Positions 52,743-61,415 of a stretch of DNA of 64,000 nt are shown here, one piece after another. Location of the stretch: NCBI RefSeq assembly GCF_900100085.1, contig NZ_FNEJ01000009.1, positions 1-64,000 of the forward strand, written 5' to 3'. Origin of the DNA: Salipiger marinus. Its GTDB lineage: Bacteria > Pseudomonadota > Alphaproteobacteria > Rhodobacterales > Rhodobacteraceae. Position numbers and translations under genes: made by a program. Under the pieces are notes generated by a model, which was not told where the DNA came from, did no database searches, and worked only from the letters and a program-made list of their open reading frames with translations. Each line of letters starts with the position of its first letter. Position 1 is the first letter of the stretch.

Positions 52743-54230
52743 ATGTCCGATCTATTCGAGCCCGCAGAGACGGGCAACACGCCGGAATTCACCGTCTCGG
52801 AGCTGTCCGGGGCGGTCAAGAAGGTGATCGAGGGCGAATTTTCCTTTGTCCGGGTGCGGGGCGAGCTGGGCCGCATCTCGCGCCCCAAATCCGGCCATGT
52901 CTATCTGGATCTGAAGGATGACAGCGCCGTCATGTCCGGCATCATCTGGCGCGGCGTGGCGCAGCGGCTGGAGGTGCAGCCCGAGGAGGGGATGGAGGTC
53001 ATCGTCACTGGGCGGCTGACCACCTATCCCGGCCAGTCCCGTTACCAGATCATCATCGAGGACATGCGGCCCGCCGGTCTGGGCGCGCTGATGGCCATGC
53101 TGGAAAAGCGCAAGGCGCTGCTGCAGGCCGAAGGGCTGTTCGATCCGTCCCGCAAGCGGCCGCTGCCGTTTCTGCCCGAAGTGATCGGGGTCATCACCTC
53201 GCCCACGGGGGCGGTGATCCGCGACATCCTGCACCGGCTGCGCGACCGGTTCCCGCGCAAGGTGCTGATCTGGCCGGTGGCGGTGCAGGGGCAGAACTGC
53301 GCCCCCGAGGTGGTGCGCGCCATCGAAGGCTTCAACCGGCTGCGCCCGGGCGGCGCGCTGCCGCGGCCCGACCTGCTGATCGTCGCGCGCGGCGGCGGGT
53401 CGGTGGAGGATCTGTGGGGGTTCAACGAGGAAAGCGTGGCGCGGGCCGCCGCGGCTTCGGCGATCCCGCTGATTTCGGCGGTGGGGCATGAGACCGACAC
53501 CACGCTGATCGATTTCGTGTCGGACCGCCGGGCGCCGACGCCGACAGCGGCGGCGGAAATGGCGGTGCCGGTGCGCATGGATCTGCTGGCGCGGGTGGCG
53601 GAGGCGCAGTCGCGCCTGACCCGGGCGCAGGGCCAGCGGCTGGAGGTGCGCGGCCAGCGCCTGCGCGATCTCGTGCGGGTGATGCCCCGGGCGGAGACCC
53701 TGCTGGAGGGGCCGCGCCAGCGTCTTGACCTGCTGGCGGACCGGCTGCCGCAGGCGCTGATCCGTGGCGTCGACCGGCGGCGTCTGGCGCTTTCTGGGCC
53801 GGCGGGGGCGCTGCGTCCGGGGCTGCTGACGCGGCTGCTGGCGCTGCGGGGCGAGGCGCTGGGGCGGCGGGCCGACCGGCTGAGCCTGCGCCCGATCCAG
53901 CGCGACCTGACGCAGGGCCGCGCGCGGCTGGAGGTGCTGGCAGAACGGCTGGCCGAGGCGGGGGCGCGGCGCATCGCCATGCCGCGTGACCGGCTGGCGG
54001 GGCTGGAGCGGCTGCTGCAGACGCTGAGCTACAAGGGCACGCTGGCGCGCGGCTATGCGGTGGTGCGCGGCGAGGACGGTCAGGTGCTGACCCGTCAGGC
54101 CGAGGCGCAGGCGGCGGCGGCGCTCGAGATCGAATTTGCCGATGGCCGGGTCAAGGCGGGCGGCGGCACGGTCGGGGTCAAGTCCGCGCGCAGGGCGGCA
54201 AAGCCCCCCGAACAGGGCAGCCTGTTCTGA
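52743..54230 (+). CDS. xseA: Exodeoxyribonuclease VII large subunit
   Basis: A 495-residue single-strand exonuclease subunit. It has an OB fold (about 20-115: VRVRGELGRISRPKSGHVYL), the catalytic domain with GVITSPTGAVIRDILHRL, VARGGGSVEDLWGFNEE and PLISAVGHETDTTLIDFVSD, and a C-terminal region of long Arg/Leu helices ending in the NLSYKGTLARGYAVVR-type motif (LSYKGTLARGYAVVR). The small subunit xseB is not in this window. Confidence 0.95.
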   Translation: MSDLFEPAETGNTPEFTVSELSGAVKKVIEGEFSFVRVRGELGRISRPKSGHVYLDLKDDSAVMSGIIWRGVAQRLEVQPEEGMEVIVTGRLTTYPGQSRYQIIIEDMRPAGLGALMAMLEKRKALLQAEGLFDPSRKRPLPFLPEVIGVITSPTGAVIRDILHRLRDRFPRKVLIWPVAVQGQNCAPEVVRAIEGFNRLRPGGALPRPDLLIVARGGGSVEDLWGFNEESVARAAAASAIPLISAVGHETDTTLIDFVSDRRAPTPTAAAEMAVPVRMDLLARVAEAQSRLTRAQGQRLEVRGQRLRDLVRVMPRAETLLEGPRQRLDLLADRLPQALIRGVDRRRLALSGPAGALRPGLLTRLLALRGEALGRRADRLSLRPIQRDLTQGRARLEVLAERLAEAGARRIAMPRDRLAGLERLLQTLSYKGTLARGYAVVRGEDGQVLTRQAEAQAAAALEIEFADGRVKAGGGTVGVKSARRAAKPPEQGSLF

Positions 54231-54279
54231 GTGCATCGGAAGGCCTGCCTGGGTGACGGCGGGCCGGGAAGTGCAGGCA

Positions 54280-54343
54280 GGGGGCTCTGCCCCCGTCCGC
54301 CGGAGGCGGACTCCCCCGGGATATTTGGGGCCGCTGGAAGCGC
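54280..54343. repeat. Extragenic hairpin element, copy B (inverted relative to A)
   Basis: A 64-base element starting GGGGGCTCTGCCCCCGTCCG and ending CCGCTGGAAGCGC. It is the reverse complement of 51228-51290 except for the hairpin loop (CGGAG here, TGAC there in the same orientation). It sits just after xseA in a convergent gap, so the two copies bracket purD and xseA. Confidence 0.75.
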
Positions 54344-54352
54344 AGGATCCGG

Positions 54353-54757
54353 TCAGACGCCGACGTCGGGGCCCATGCAGATCATGGGCTCGTCGCTCTG
54401 CCGCGCTTCGTAAAGCACGGTGCTGGCGGGGTCGTTTTCGAAGACGGCGCGCAGCCCGTTGCCTTCGCGGAAGAAGCTCCAGCATTGCGGGATGGAGGTG
54501 TCTTCGTAGACGAAACAGATCATGCCCGCCTCTTCGTACCAGCGCCCGTCCTTGCAGCGCCCGTCAAGGAAGGACCAGCGCACATGGCGGTCAGGCAGGT
54601 ATTCCTCGGCGCCGTAGGGCTGGCCGCCCAGACCGAAATACAGCGTCTTGCCCTGCACATAGGCTTCGAACTCCGGCGCCGCGAGCGGTTCGTCGGCGCG
54701 GGAGGCCAGGGGCAGGGCGGCGAGGGCCAGAAGGGCCGGGATCAGGAATGCGCGCAT
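54353..54757 (-). CDS. Small secreted protein with conserved cysteines, unknown function
   Basis: A 134-residue protein with a signal peptide (MRAFLIPALLALAALPLASRA). The mature part has an Asp/Arg/Trp/Cys-rich core: EEYLPDRHVRWSFLDGRCKD, MICFVYEDTSIPQCWSFF and a C-terminal cysteine (PMICMGPD). Four cysteines suggest disulfides in the periplasm. Similar proteins are common in Rhodobacterales but I know of no function. An AT-rich stretch at about 54848-54888 upstream could hold its promoter. Confidence 0.7.
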   Translation of the reverse strand: MRAFLIPALLALAALPLASRADEPLAAPEFEAYVQGKTLYFGLGGQPYGAEEYLPDRHVRWSFLDGRCKDGRWYEEAGMICFVYEDTSIPQCWSFFREGNGLRAVFENDPASTVLYEARQSDEPMICMGPDVGV

Positions 54758-55134
54758 GCGGCGACCATGGCAGAGCTTGGCGCGCGGGAAAAGCCCTGTT
54801 GCGGCGGTGGCGGCGGTTTCCGCTGCAGGTGGTCGGGCGAGATGATGACAAATTTAGTCAACTATTTGATTTGCAAGAATTAAATTGACCTGCCGCGCGA
54901 GAAGGTCTAGCAGTGGTGTCAGACGCCAGCAAGCAAGCCCAGCGCCCGGATCGGGTGCCGCCAGCTCGCCAGCCATGACTGGACGCTCCGGAAGCCAGCC
55001 TTTCAGCCAGCCTTTCAGCCAGCCTTTCAGCCAGCCTTTCAGCCAGCCTTTCAGCCAGCCTTTCAGCCAGCCTTTCAGCCAGCCTTTCAGCCAGCCTTTC
55101 AGCCAGCCTTTCAGCCAGCCTTTCAGCCAGCCTT
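54758..55134. other. Intergenic region with AT-rich segment and tandem array
   Basis: The gap begins with an unusually AT-rich 45 bases (about 54845-54890, with TCAA-CTAT-TTGA and TTAAATTGACC), which probably includes the promoter of the minus-strand secreted-protein gene. It then passes GC-rich sequence and ends in the 12-bp tandem array starting 54994. A + strand open frame crossing the array encodes Ser-Gln-Pro-Phe repeats but does not look like a gene. Confidence 0.5.
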
Positions 55135-55142
55135 TCAGCCAG
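54994..55142. repeat. 12-bp tandem repeat array, about 12.4 copies
   Basis: The unit AGCCTTTCAGCC is repeated perfectly twelve times from 54997 to 55140, with partial units at both ends. The minus-strand reading is GGCTGAAAGGCT. The TGA stop codon of the alkane-monooxygenase-like gene (55135-55137) lies in the last unit, so the array borders or invades that gene's 3' end. No sequence variation between units is seen, which points to recent slippage expansion. Confidence 0.95.
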
Positions 55143-56178
55143 ATCCGGGGCCCGCGCCCTGCGGCCCGTCCGGGCGCAGGGCGCGGGCGCGGCGGTCCAT
55201 CAGGCGGCGCCAGAGCGGCGGGATCAGGGCAATCACCGCCATCACCGGCAGCGCATAGGGCAGGACCGGCATGGTCTGCCGGTCGAGCCGCAGCCCGGGA
55301 TAGGCGCGGGCGGGGCTGGTGTGGTGGTCCGAATGGCGCGGTGCGTTGACCATGAGCGCTGCCGACCAGCCCTGCGGCGCGTTCCAGCTATGTGCGGGCC
55401 CCACCGGGGCGTAGCGGCCCGGGGCAAGCTGCCGCCGCCGCAGCCCGTAATGCTGCACGTAATCCGACAGCAGCAGCTGCGCCTGCGCATAGGCGCAGAG
55501 CGCCAGCAGCGCCAGAACCCCGCCGCCGCCGCCCAACCCCGCCGCGAGGACCAGCGAGGCCAGCCCGCCGCCCAGATAAAGCGCGTAAGGATGCAGCCCG
55601 CCCGCGCCTCCGGCGCGCAGGCGCTGTTCGGCGCGATAGCCCGCGCGGAACGACCCGATCCAGGCGCGCGGGGCGAAGCGATACCAGCTTTGTCCCAGCG
55701 GCGCGGAATTGGGATCACGCGGCGTTGCGGCATGGACGTGATGCACCCGCAGATGCGCCGAGACGTGATGCCCGAACAGCAGCGAGACAAAGACCAGCGT
55801 GCCCAGACGGCGCAGCCCGCGCCCGGGGCGGTGGATCAGCTCATGGGCGACGGAATTGCTGACCTGCCCCAGATAGAGCCCCAGCGCCAGAAACAGCAGC
55901 CCGCGGGTCAGCGCCGGGGTCTCGGGGCTGGCCAGCACCGCGACCCCGCCATACAGCAGCGGCAGATGGGCAAGACCCAGCAGCAGCGCCAGCCCGTCGC
56001 CTGCGGGAAACTCCGCCTCTGGCAGATCGGGGGCGGCGAGGGCTGCCACATGATCCAGCGCCCATGTCAGCACGGTGATATAGGCCAGCGCCAGACCGGC
56101 CAGAGCGGCGCCGCCATGGATCAGCGCCGCCGCCAGCAGGGCGGTCGCCAGCAGCGTGGCCGTGGCAAAGCGGATCAT
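55135..56178 (-). CDS. Alkane 1-monooxygenase/fatty-acid desaturase-like membrane di-iron protein
   Basis: A 347-residue membrane protein with the histidine boxes of the AlkB/desaturase superfamily: HELIH (HExxH), HLRVHHVHA (HxxxHH), DYVQHYGLRR and RHSDHH. About six spans surround them. This favours alkane or xylene monooxygenase activity, with iron in the cytoplasmic face. No rubredoxin or rubredoxin reductase gene is nearby. The C-terminal residues GPQGAGPGSG and the stop run into the tandem repeat array. Confidence 0.85.
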   Translation of the reverse strand: MIRFATATLLATALLAAALIHGGAALAGLALAYITVLTWALDHVAALAAPDLPEAEFPAGDGLALLLGLAHLPLLYGGVAVLASPETPALTRGLLFLALGLYLGQVSNSVAHELIHRPGRGLRRLGTLVFVSLLFGHHVSAHLRVHHVHAATPRDPNSAPLGQSWYRFAPRAWIGSFRAGYRAEQRLRAGGAGGLHPYALYLGGGLASLVLAAGLGGGGGVLALLALCAYAQAQLLLSDYVQHYGLRRRQLAPGRYAPVGPAHSWNAPQGWSAALMVNAPRHSDHHTSPARAYPGLRLDRQTMPVLPYALPVMAVIALIPPLWRRLMDRRARALRPDGPQGAGPGSG

Positions 56179-56247
56179 GGCGCGGGGCTCCTGCAGGCGG
56201 GGGCTGCTGACAGTCTGCGCCCGGTCCGGTTAAGGCAGGGTGACGGG

Positions 56248-57156
56248 CTAGTCATTGCGATAGACCGCGCAGACGCAGCCCTGCGCCTTCAGCCGGGTGC
56301 AGAGCCGCCATGCCTCGTCGCGCCCGTCGCGGCCCAGACGGGCCATCCAGTAGCCGCCCGCCGGGCTGGCGCGGCTTTTCTGCCAGATCAGATCCGGATC
56401 CTCTGACCCCACCAGCGCCGAACAGCTGCGGGCGCGCTCGCGGAACTGCGCCAGCGCGCGGTCCTGCGTGGTGCCAAACGCCATCTGGATGCCCCATGGC
56501 TTGCGCGGTGGCGGCGCGTCGGGATAGGCGGTCAGGCGGCGGTTGCGGGCCAGATCGTGACAGGCCTGCGCGAAGGGCAGATCGGGCTGCAGCGCAAAAT
56601 CCGGCGCCTCGGGCGGGGCGTCGCGCCAGATCTCGGCAGGCAGTCCGGTGATGATGCGCACATAATCGACGGTTTCGCGCGCCAGCCCGCCCGAGCCTGC
56701 CACCAGCCCGTCGGCACGGCCTTCGCCGCCGTTATAGGCGACGGCGGCAAGGCCCGGATTGCCGTAGCGCCGCACCAGTTCGCCCAGATATTCGGCGGAA
56801 TATTCCAGCGCCTCGGCTGGGTTGAACGGATCGGCAAGCCCGCGCAGCGCGGCGGTGGAGGGGATGAACTGCGCGATGCCCTGCGCATTGGCGGGGCTGA
56901 CCGCATGCGGATCAAAGCGGCTTTCCTGCCAGAGCAGCCGGGCGAAGAACGCGGGATCGAGCCCGTGGTGACGCGCCAGCGCCCCGATCGCGTGGCAGGT
57001 GTCATGCACCACCTGCGAGGGCCGGATGCAGTGCACCGGACCAAAGGCGCCGGGCGAACAGAGCGTGCCCGGTTCGGCCCAATGCGGCAGCGCATCCGCG
57101 CGCAGCGGCGCCGCCTGCATCAGCACAAACACAAGGATCACGAGACGGCGCCACAT
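56248..57156 (-). CDS. Lytic transglycosylase with C-terminal SPOR-like region
   Basis: A 302-residue secreted peptidoglycan lyase. It has a signal peptide (MWRRLVILVFVLMQAAPLRA), a lysozyme-like SLT domain (about residues 50-180) with the catalytic Glu in ARLLWQESRFDPHAVSPANA, GIAQFIPSTAA and AAVAYNGGEGRADGL, and a C-terminal segment (GGYWMARLGRDGRDEAWRLC) resembling a SPOR domain that binds denuded glycan. It cleaves glycan strands to 1,6-anhydro ends. It is divergent from ftsY. Confidence 0.9.
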   Translation of the reverse strand: MWRRLVILVFVLMQAAPLRADALPHWAEPGTLCSPGAFGPVHCIRPSQVVHDTCHAIGALARHHGLDPAFFARLLWQESRFDPHAVSPANAQGIAQFIPSTAALRGLADPFNPAEALEYSAEYLGELVRRYGNPGLAAVAYNGGEGRADGLVAGSGGLARETVDYVRIITGLPAEIWRDAPPEAPDFALQPDLPFAQACHDLARNRRLTAYPDAPPPRKPWGIQMAFGTTQDRALAQFRERARSCSALVGSEDPDLIWQKSRASPAGGYWMARLGRDGRDEAWRLCTRLKAQGCVCAVYRND

Positions 57157-57253
57157 ATGCCATCCATGCGGGGGCGCGGCGCTCCGGTCAACTCGGACTT
57201 TTCAGCGCCGCCCTTGCGTATTAGGTGAAGGGAGCGGCAGCGAAAGGTATCCC

Positions 57254-58540
57254 ATGTCCTTCTTCGGCAAGCTCAAGAGCAAGCTTTTCAAATCCTCCTC
57301 CAGACTGGAGGAAGGTCTGGATGCCATCGTCACCGAAGGCGGCAGCGAGGAGGCGCCCGAGCGCACCCCCGCCGCCCCGCCCACGCCCACCGAACTGCCG
57401 CCGCGCCCCGACGAGGTGCCAGCCCCGGTGCGCGAGGTGCCGCAGGCGCCGACAGAGCTGCCCCCGGCGCCGCCGGTGGAGCATCCGATGCCCCCCGCTG
57501 ATCCGGTGGAAAGCCCGCAGGCCCCGGCGCCGCGCGATCCCATGCCCGCGCCGCCCCCTGCGGGCATGCCCGCGCCGCGCGATCCCGCGCCGCGCCCGGT
57601 GCCGCTGGAAATCCCCGAACCGCCCACGGAGGAGCTGTCAGAGCCGCGCCGGGGCGGGCTGATGGGGCGGCTGTTTGGCCGCGACGCGGCCCAGCCGGTG
57701 GTGCGCCGGGTGCTTGATGACGCGATGCTGGAAAGCCTTGAAGAGCTGCTGATCGCCGCCGACATGGGCGTGGACACGGCGCTGCGGGTCACCGCCAACA
57801 TCGCCGAGGGCCGCCATGGCAAGCGCGTGTCGGTGGACGAGATCAAATCGGCGCTGGCCGCCGAGATCGCCCGCATCATGGAACCGGTGGCGCGTCCGCT
57901 GCCGCTTTATGCCAAGAAACCGCAAGTGGTGCTGGTGGTGGGTGTCAATGGCTCCGGCAAGACCACCACGATCGGCAAGCTTGCCAGCCAGTTCCGGGGT
58001 GCTGGAAAATCGGTGGTGATCGCTGCGGGCGACACCTTCCGCGCGGCGGCGGTGGAGCAGCTGCAGATCTGGGGCGACCGTGCCGGGGTGCCGGTGATGA
58101 CCGCGCCCGAAGGATCCGACCCCGCCAGCCTTGCCTTTGACGCGATGACCCGCGCGCAGGCCGAAGGCGCCGATCTGCTGATGATCGACACCGCCGGTCG
58201 GCTGCAGAACCGCGCCGACCTGATGGAGGAGCTGGCCAAGATCGTGCGCGTCATCCGCAAGAAGGATCCCGACGCGCCGCACAACACCCTGCTGGTGCTG
58301 GATGCGACCACTGGCCAGAACGCGCTGCGGCAGGTGGAGATTTTCCGGCAGGTGGCGGATGTGTCGGGGCTGGTGATGACCAAGCTTGACGGCACGGCGC
58401 GCGGCGGGGTGCTGGTGGCGCTGGCCGACAAGTTCGGCTTGCCGATCCATGCCATCGGCGTGGGCGAACAGATCGACGATCTGCAGCCCTTCGATCCCGA
58501 GGAATTTGCCGCCGCGCTGACCGGGGCCGCGCGCGACTAG
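57254..58540 (+). CDS. ftsY: Signal recognition particle receptor FtsY
   Basis: A 428-residue SRP GTPase. The N-terminal A region (about 20-135) is very rich in Pro, Glu and Ala, typical of membrane-associating FtsY tails. The NG core begins near residue 135 with GLMGRLFGRDAAQPV; motifs are GVNGSGKTTTIGKLA, AAGDTFRAAAVEQL, LMIDTAGRLQ, TKLDGTARGG. It receives ribosome-SRP complexes at the membrane. ATG 57254 starts MSFFGKLKSKLFKSSSRLEE. Its stop overlaps that of the convergent mgtC-like gene. Confidence 0.96.
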   Translation: MSFFGKLKSKLFKSSSRLEEGLDAIVTEGGSEEAPERTPAAPPTPTELPPRPDEVPAPVREVPQAPTELPPAPPVEHPMPPADPVESPQAPAPRDPMPAPPPAGMPAPRDPAPRPVPLEIPEPPTEELSEPRRGGLMGRLFGRDAAQPVVRRVLDDAMLESLEELLIAADMGVDTALRVTANIAEGRHGKRVSVDEIKSALAAEIARIMEPVARPLPLYAKKPQVVLVVGVNGSGKTTTIGKLASQFRGAGKSVVIAAGDTFRAAAVEQLQIWGDRAGVPVMTAPEGSDPASLAFDAMTRAQAEGADLLMIDTAGRLQNRADLMEELAKIVRVIRKKDPDAPHNTLLVLDATTGQNALRQVEIFRQVADVSGLVMTKLDGTARGGVLVALADKFGLPIHAIGVGEQIDDLQPFDPEEFAAALTGAARD

Positions 58541-59031
58541 GAATCGTCGGAATCCCAGCCGAACCGGTCCTCGGCGATCCGCAGCAGCCACAGCACGATG
58601 ACCACGATCACCGTGGTCATCGCGGCGAGCGGCATCTGCCCCGCGCCACAGCCCAGCCCCACCGCGCCCGCCAGCCAGAGCGAGGCGCCGGTGGTGATGT
58701 TGCGCACCCGACCGCCCGAGGTGATGATGATGCCCGCCGCCAGAAAGGCGACGCCCGCCGTCACCGCCTCGATCATGCGCAGCGGATCGTTGCGCTGTTC
58801 GCCCGCGCCGCCAAAATCCAGCGCCGCCAGTTCCAGCCCCAGAATGACGAACAGGCAGGCGGCGACGGAGACAAGGATATGGGTGCGCAGGCCTGCGGGC
58901 TTTTCCTGCCGCTCGCGTTCCAGCCCGATGGCGCCGCCCAGCACGATGGCGGCCAAGAGCCGCGCCAGCGCCGCCGGGGCGGGGACGGCGGAAAAGGTAT
59001 GGCGGAATTCGTTGAGGATTTCTTCGATCAT
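58537..59031 (-). CDS. MgtC/SapB-family membrane protein
   Basis: A 164-residue protein with about four or five spans. Characteristic text: ARLLAAIVLGGAIGLERERQ, AGLRTHILVSVAACLFVILG and GVAFLAAGIIITSGGRVRNI with TTGASLWLAGAVGLGCGAGQ. The family includes MgtC of Salmonella, which affects ATP synthase and Mg adaptation. ATG 59031 follows AGGGACC. It is convergent with ftsY, with overlapping stop codons (CTAG). Confidence 0.92.
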   Translation of the reverse strand: MIEEILNEFRHTFSAVPAPAALARLLAAIVLGGAIGLERERQEKPAGLRTHILVSVAACLFVILGLELAALDFGGAGEQRNDPLRMIEAVTAGVAFLAAGIIITSGGRVRNITTGASLWLAGAVGLGCGAGQMPLAAMTTVIVVIVLWLLRIAEDRFGWDSDDS

Positions 59032-59139
59032 GATGGTCCCTGTACGTGGATCAGGATAAACAACCCGGCACCTTGGATGTTCCGCCATTGAGCCGGGCCG
59101 CGCGGGGGGTTATCTCTGCCGCGGCAGAAGGAGACCCCC

Positions 59140-59751
59140 ATGGCAGAGCGGCAGATCAATCCATTCCTCAAATCGGCGCTGGAGTTTGGCCCCGTGCTGG
59201 GCTTCTTCGTGGCCTATCTGCTGCTGAAGGACGAAAGTTTCCTGATCGCGGGCCGCGCCTATGAGGGCTTCATCGTGGTCACGGCGGGTTTCATTCCGGT
59301 GATGCTGGCCTGCACCGGGCTGCTGTGGCGGCTGACCGGCCATCTCAGCCGCATGCAGATCGTCACCGCCGTGCTGATCGTGGTCTTCGGCGGCCTGTCG
59401 GTCTGGCTCAATGACGAGCGCTTCTTCAAGATGAAGCCGACGCTGATCTATCTGCTGTTCGGCACGGCGCTGCTGGCGGGGCTTCTGCGCGGGGAAAGCT
59501 GGCTGCGCTCGGTCATGGAGGGCATGATGCCCCTGCAGCACGACGGCTGGATGATCCTGACCAAGCGGGTGACGGCGTTTTTCTTTGGTCTGGCGCTGCT
59601 GAACGAGATCGTCTGGCGCACGCTCAGCACCGAGACATGGGTCTATTTCAAGACCTTCGGCCTGCCCGCCGGGGTGTTCGTGTTCTTCCTGCTGCAGTCG
59701 GGGCTGTTCAAGCGCTACGCGCTGGAGGCGGAGCCGGGCGCGCCCGAATAA
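59140..59751 (+). CDS. ispZ: Inner membrane-spanning protein, septation family IspZ/YciB
   Basis: A 203-residue membrane protein with five or six spans. Typical sequence is NPFLKSALEFGPVLGFFVAY near the start and MKPTLIYLLFGTALLAGLLR, then GWMILTKRVTAFFFGLALLN with EIVWRTLSTETWVYFKTFGL. IspZ/YciB is linked to septation and envelope integrity. GGAGAC upstream supports ATG 59140. Confidence 0.94.
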   Translation: MAERQINPFLKSALEFGPVLGFFVAYLLLKDESFLIAGRAYEGFIVVTAGFIPVMLACTGLLWRLTGHLSRMQIVTAVLIVVFGGLSVWLNDERFFKMKPTLIYLLFGTALLAGLLRGESWLRSVMEGMMPLQHDGWMILTKRVTAFFFGLALLNEIVWRTLSTETWVYFKTFGLPAGVFVFFLLQSGLFKRYALEAEPGAPE

Positions 59752-59889
59752 TCGGGCAAGGGATGCATATTCTGCATGGCGGGCCTGACATAATCGGTCG
59801 GGTCCGCGGCTGTTTTCTGTCGGGTCTTTGCGTTAGGCCGCGTGCTCCGGAAACAAACACGCTCTGACCGCAACAGAAGAAGCAAGAAA

Positions 59890-61191
59890 ATGTCCCTTTC
59901 GACCGCCAGCACGGGAGCGTCGCCGCAGAAGGCGGCGCCGGTGCTGAACTCCCCCGCCAAGGTGCTGACCGCGAGCCTCGTGGGCACCACCATCGAATTC
60001 TTCGATTTCTACGTCTATGCCACCGCCGCCGTGCTGGTGTTTCCGGCGCTGTTCTTCCCCGGCGCCGATCCGATGACGGCGCTTCTGGCGTCCTTCGCCA
60101 CCTTCTCCATCGCGTTTTTTGCGCGGCCTCTGGGGGCTGTGGTCTTTGGCCATTTTGGTGACCGGGTCGGGCGCAAGGCCACGCTGGTGGCAGCGCTGCT
60201 GACCATGGGCATTTCCACCGTCATCATCGGCCTTCTGCCCACCTACGACCAGATCGGCGTGGTGGCCCCGCTGCTGCTGGCGCTCTGCCGTTTCGGGCAG
60301 GGCTTCGGTCTGGGCGGCGAATGGGGCGGGGCGGTGCTGATGGCCACCGAAAACGCCCCCGAGGGCAAGAAGAACTGGTATGGCATGTTCCCGCAGCTTG
60401 GGGCGCCCGCAGGGCTGTTCCTGTCCTCGGGGCTGTTCTGGATCCTGCTGCAGTTCATGCCGCAGGAGGCGCTGCTGAGCTGGGGCTGGCGGATTCCCTT
60501 CATCGCCTCGATCCTGCTGATCGTGGTGGGGCTGTGGGTGCGGCTGTCGATCACCGAGACGCCGGATTTCCAGAAGGCCATCGACAACGAGGAACGGGTG
60601 GCCGTGCCCGTGGTCGAGCTGTTCCGCAACCACAAGGTGTCGATCGTGCTGGGCACCTTCGTGGCGCTGGCGACCTTCGTGCTGTTCTACATCTGCACCG
60701 CCTATCTGCTGAGCTATAACGTGAAGGTGGTGCAGATCCCCTTCACCGACGCGCTGGCCATCCAGATCTGGGGCTCGGTCGTGTTCGGCGCCTTCATCCC
60801 GCTGGCGGGGATTCTGGCCGAACGTTTCGGTCGGCGGCTGATCCTGACGCTGACCACGGTGCTGATCGGGGCGTTCTCCTTCCTCGTGCCGGTGCTGATG
60901 GTGGCGGACGAGATGCGCATCCTTGGCTTTGTCACGCTGGGCATGGCGCTGATGGGCCTGACCTACGGGCTGATCGGCACGGCGCTGGCCGCGCCCTTCC
61001 CGACGCGGGTGCGCTATACCGGCTCGTCGATCACCTTCAACTTCGCGGGCATCTTCGGCGCCTCGCTGGCGCCCTATATCGCCACTTGGCTGCAGGCGAG
61101 CTACGGGCTGGCCTATGTCGGCTATTACATCTGCGCCGCCGCCGCGATCACGCTGATCTGCATCTTTGCAAGCGCCCGCGGCAAGGTCTGA
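59890..61191 (+). CDS. MFS metabolite:H+ symporter
   Basis: A 433-residue, twelve-span transporter of the metabolite:H+ symporter family (ShiA/KgtP/ProP group). Signature text: SLVGTTIEFFDFYVYATAAV, the loop 2-3 motif FGHFGDRVGRKATLV and RFGQGFGLGGEWGGAVLMAT. Substrates of this family are carboxylates or betaines. ATG 59890 is preceded by only a weak purine-rich site. An ATGCA-TATTC-TGCAT palindrome (59763-59777) upstream could be an operator. Confidence 0.92.
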   Translation: MSLSTASTGASPQKAAPVLNSPAKVLTASLVGTTIEFFDFYVYATAAVLVFPALFFPGADPMTALLASFATFSIAFFARPLGAVVFGHFGDRVGRKATLVAALLTMGISTVIIGLLPTYDQIGVVAPLLLALCRFGQGFGLGGEWGGAVLMATENAPEGKKNWYGMFPQLGAPAGLFLSSGLFWILLQFMPQEALLSWGWRIPFIASILLIVVGLWVRLSITETPDFQKAIDNEERVAVPVVELFRNHKVSIVLGTFVALATFVLFYICTAYLLSYNVKVVQIPFTDALAIQIWGSVVFGAFIPLAGILAERFGRRLILTLTTVLIGAFSFLVPVLMVADEMRILGFVTLGMALMGLTYGLIGTALAAPFPTRVRYTGSSITFNFAGIFGASLAPYIATWLQASYGLAYVGYYICAAAAITLICIFASARGKV

Positions 61192-61213
61192 CCCTGCCGC
61201 AGCACATCAAGGA

Positions 61214-61250
61214 CAGGCCGCCGGTTCGCCCGGCGGCCTGTTCGTTTGGG
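61214..61250 (+). terminator. Rho-independent terminator after the MFS gene
   Basis: Eleven-bp inverted repeat CAGGCCGCCGG (61214-61224) and CCGGCGGCCTG (61230-61240) with a 5-nt loop, followed by TTCGTTTGGG. The T tract is short. Confidence 0.72.
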
Positions 61251-61415
61251 TCAAAGCGGCAATAGCCTGCAATGGCTTTTGGCTTTTCCGACCGTATTGA
61301 GCCAGATATTTCCGGCAAAGCCGGGCGCTTCGGACGGAGGCTGGCCGCTATCTTCTGATGCGGTTGAAAAGCAAAGGGCATTGTTCCCCCTGTTGACTTC
61401 GCTATCCATAGTCCG

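Noticed and set aside
54994-55142. CRISPR array
   Set aside because: Units of 12 bp follow each other directly with no spacers and there are no cas genes.
54885-55349. A + strand frame encoding Ser-Gln-Pro-Phe repeats
   Set aside because: The repeats are simply the 12-bp array read through; no ribosome site or conserved part is seen, and the frame runs antisense into the AlkB-like gene.
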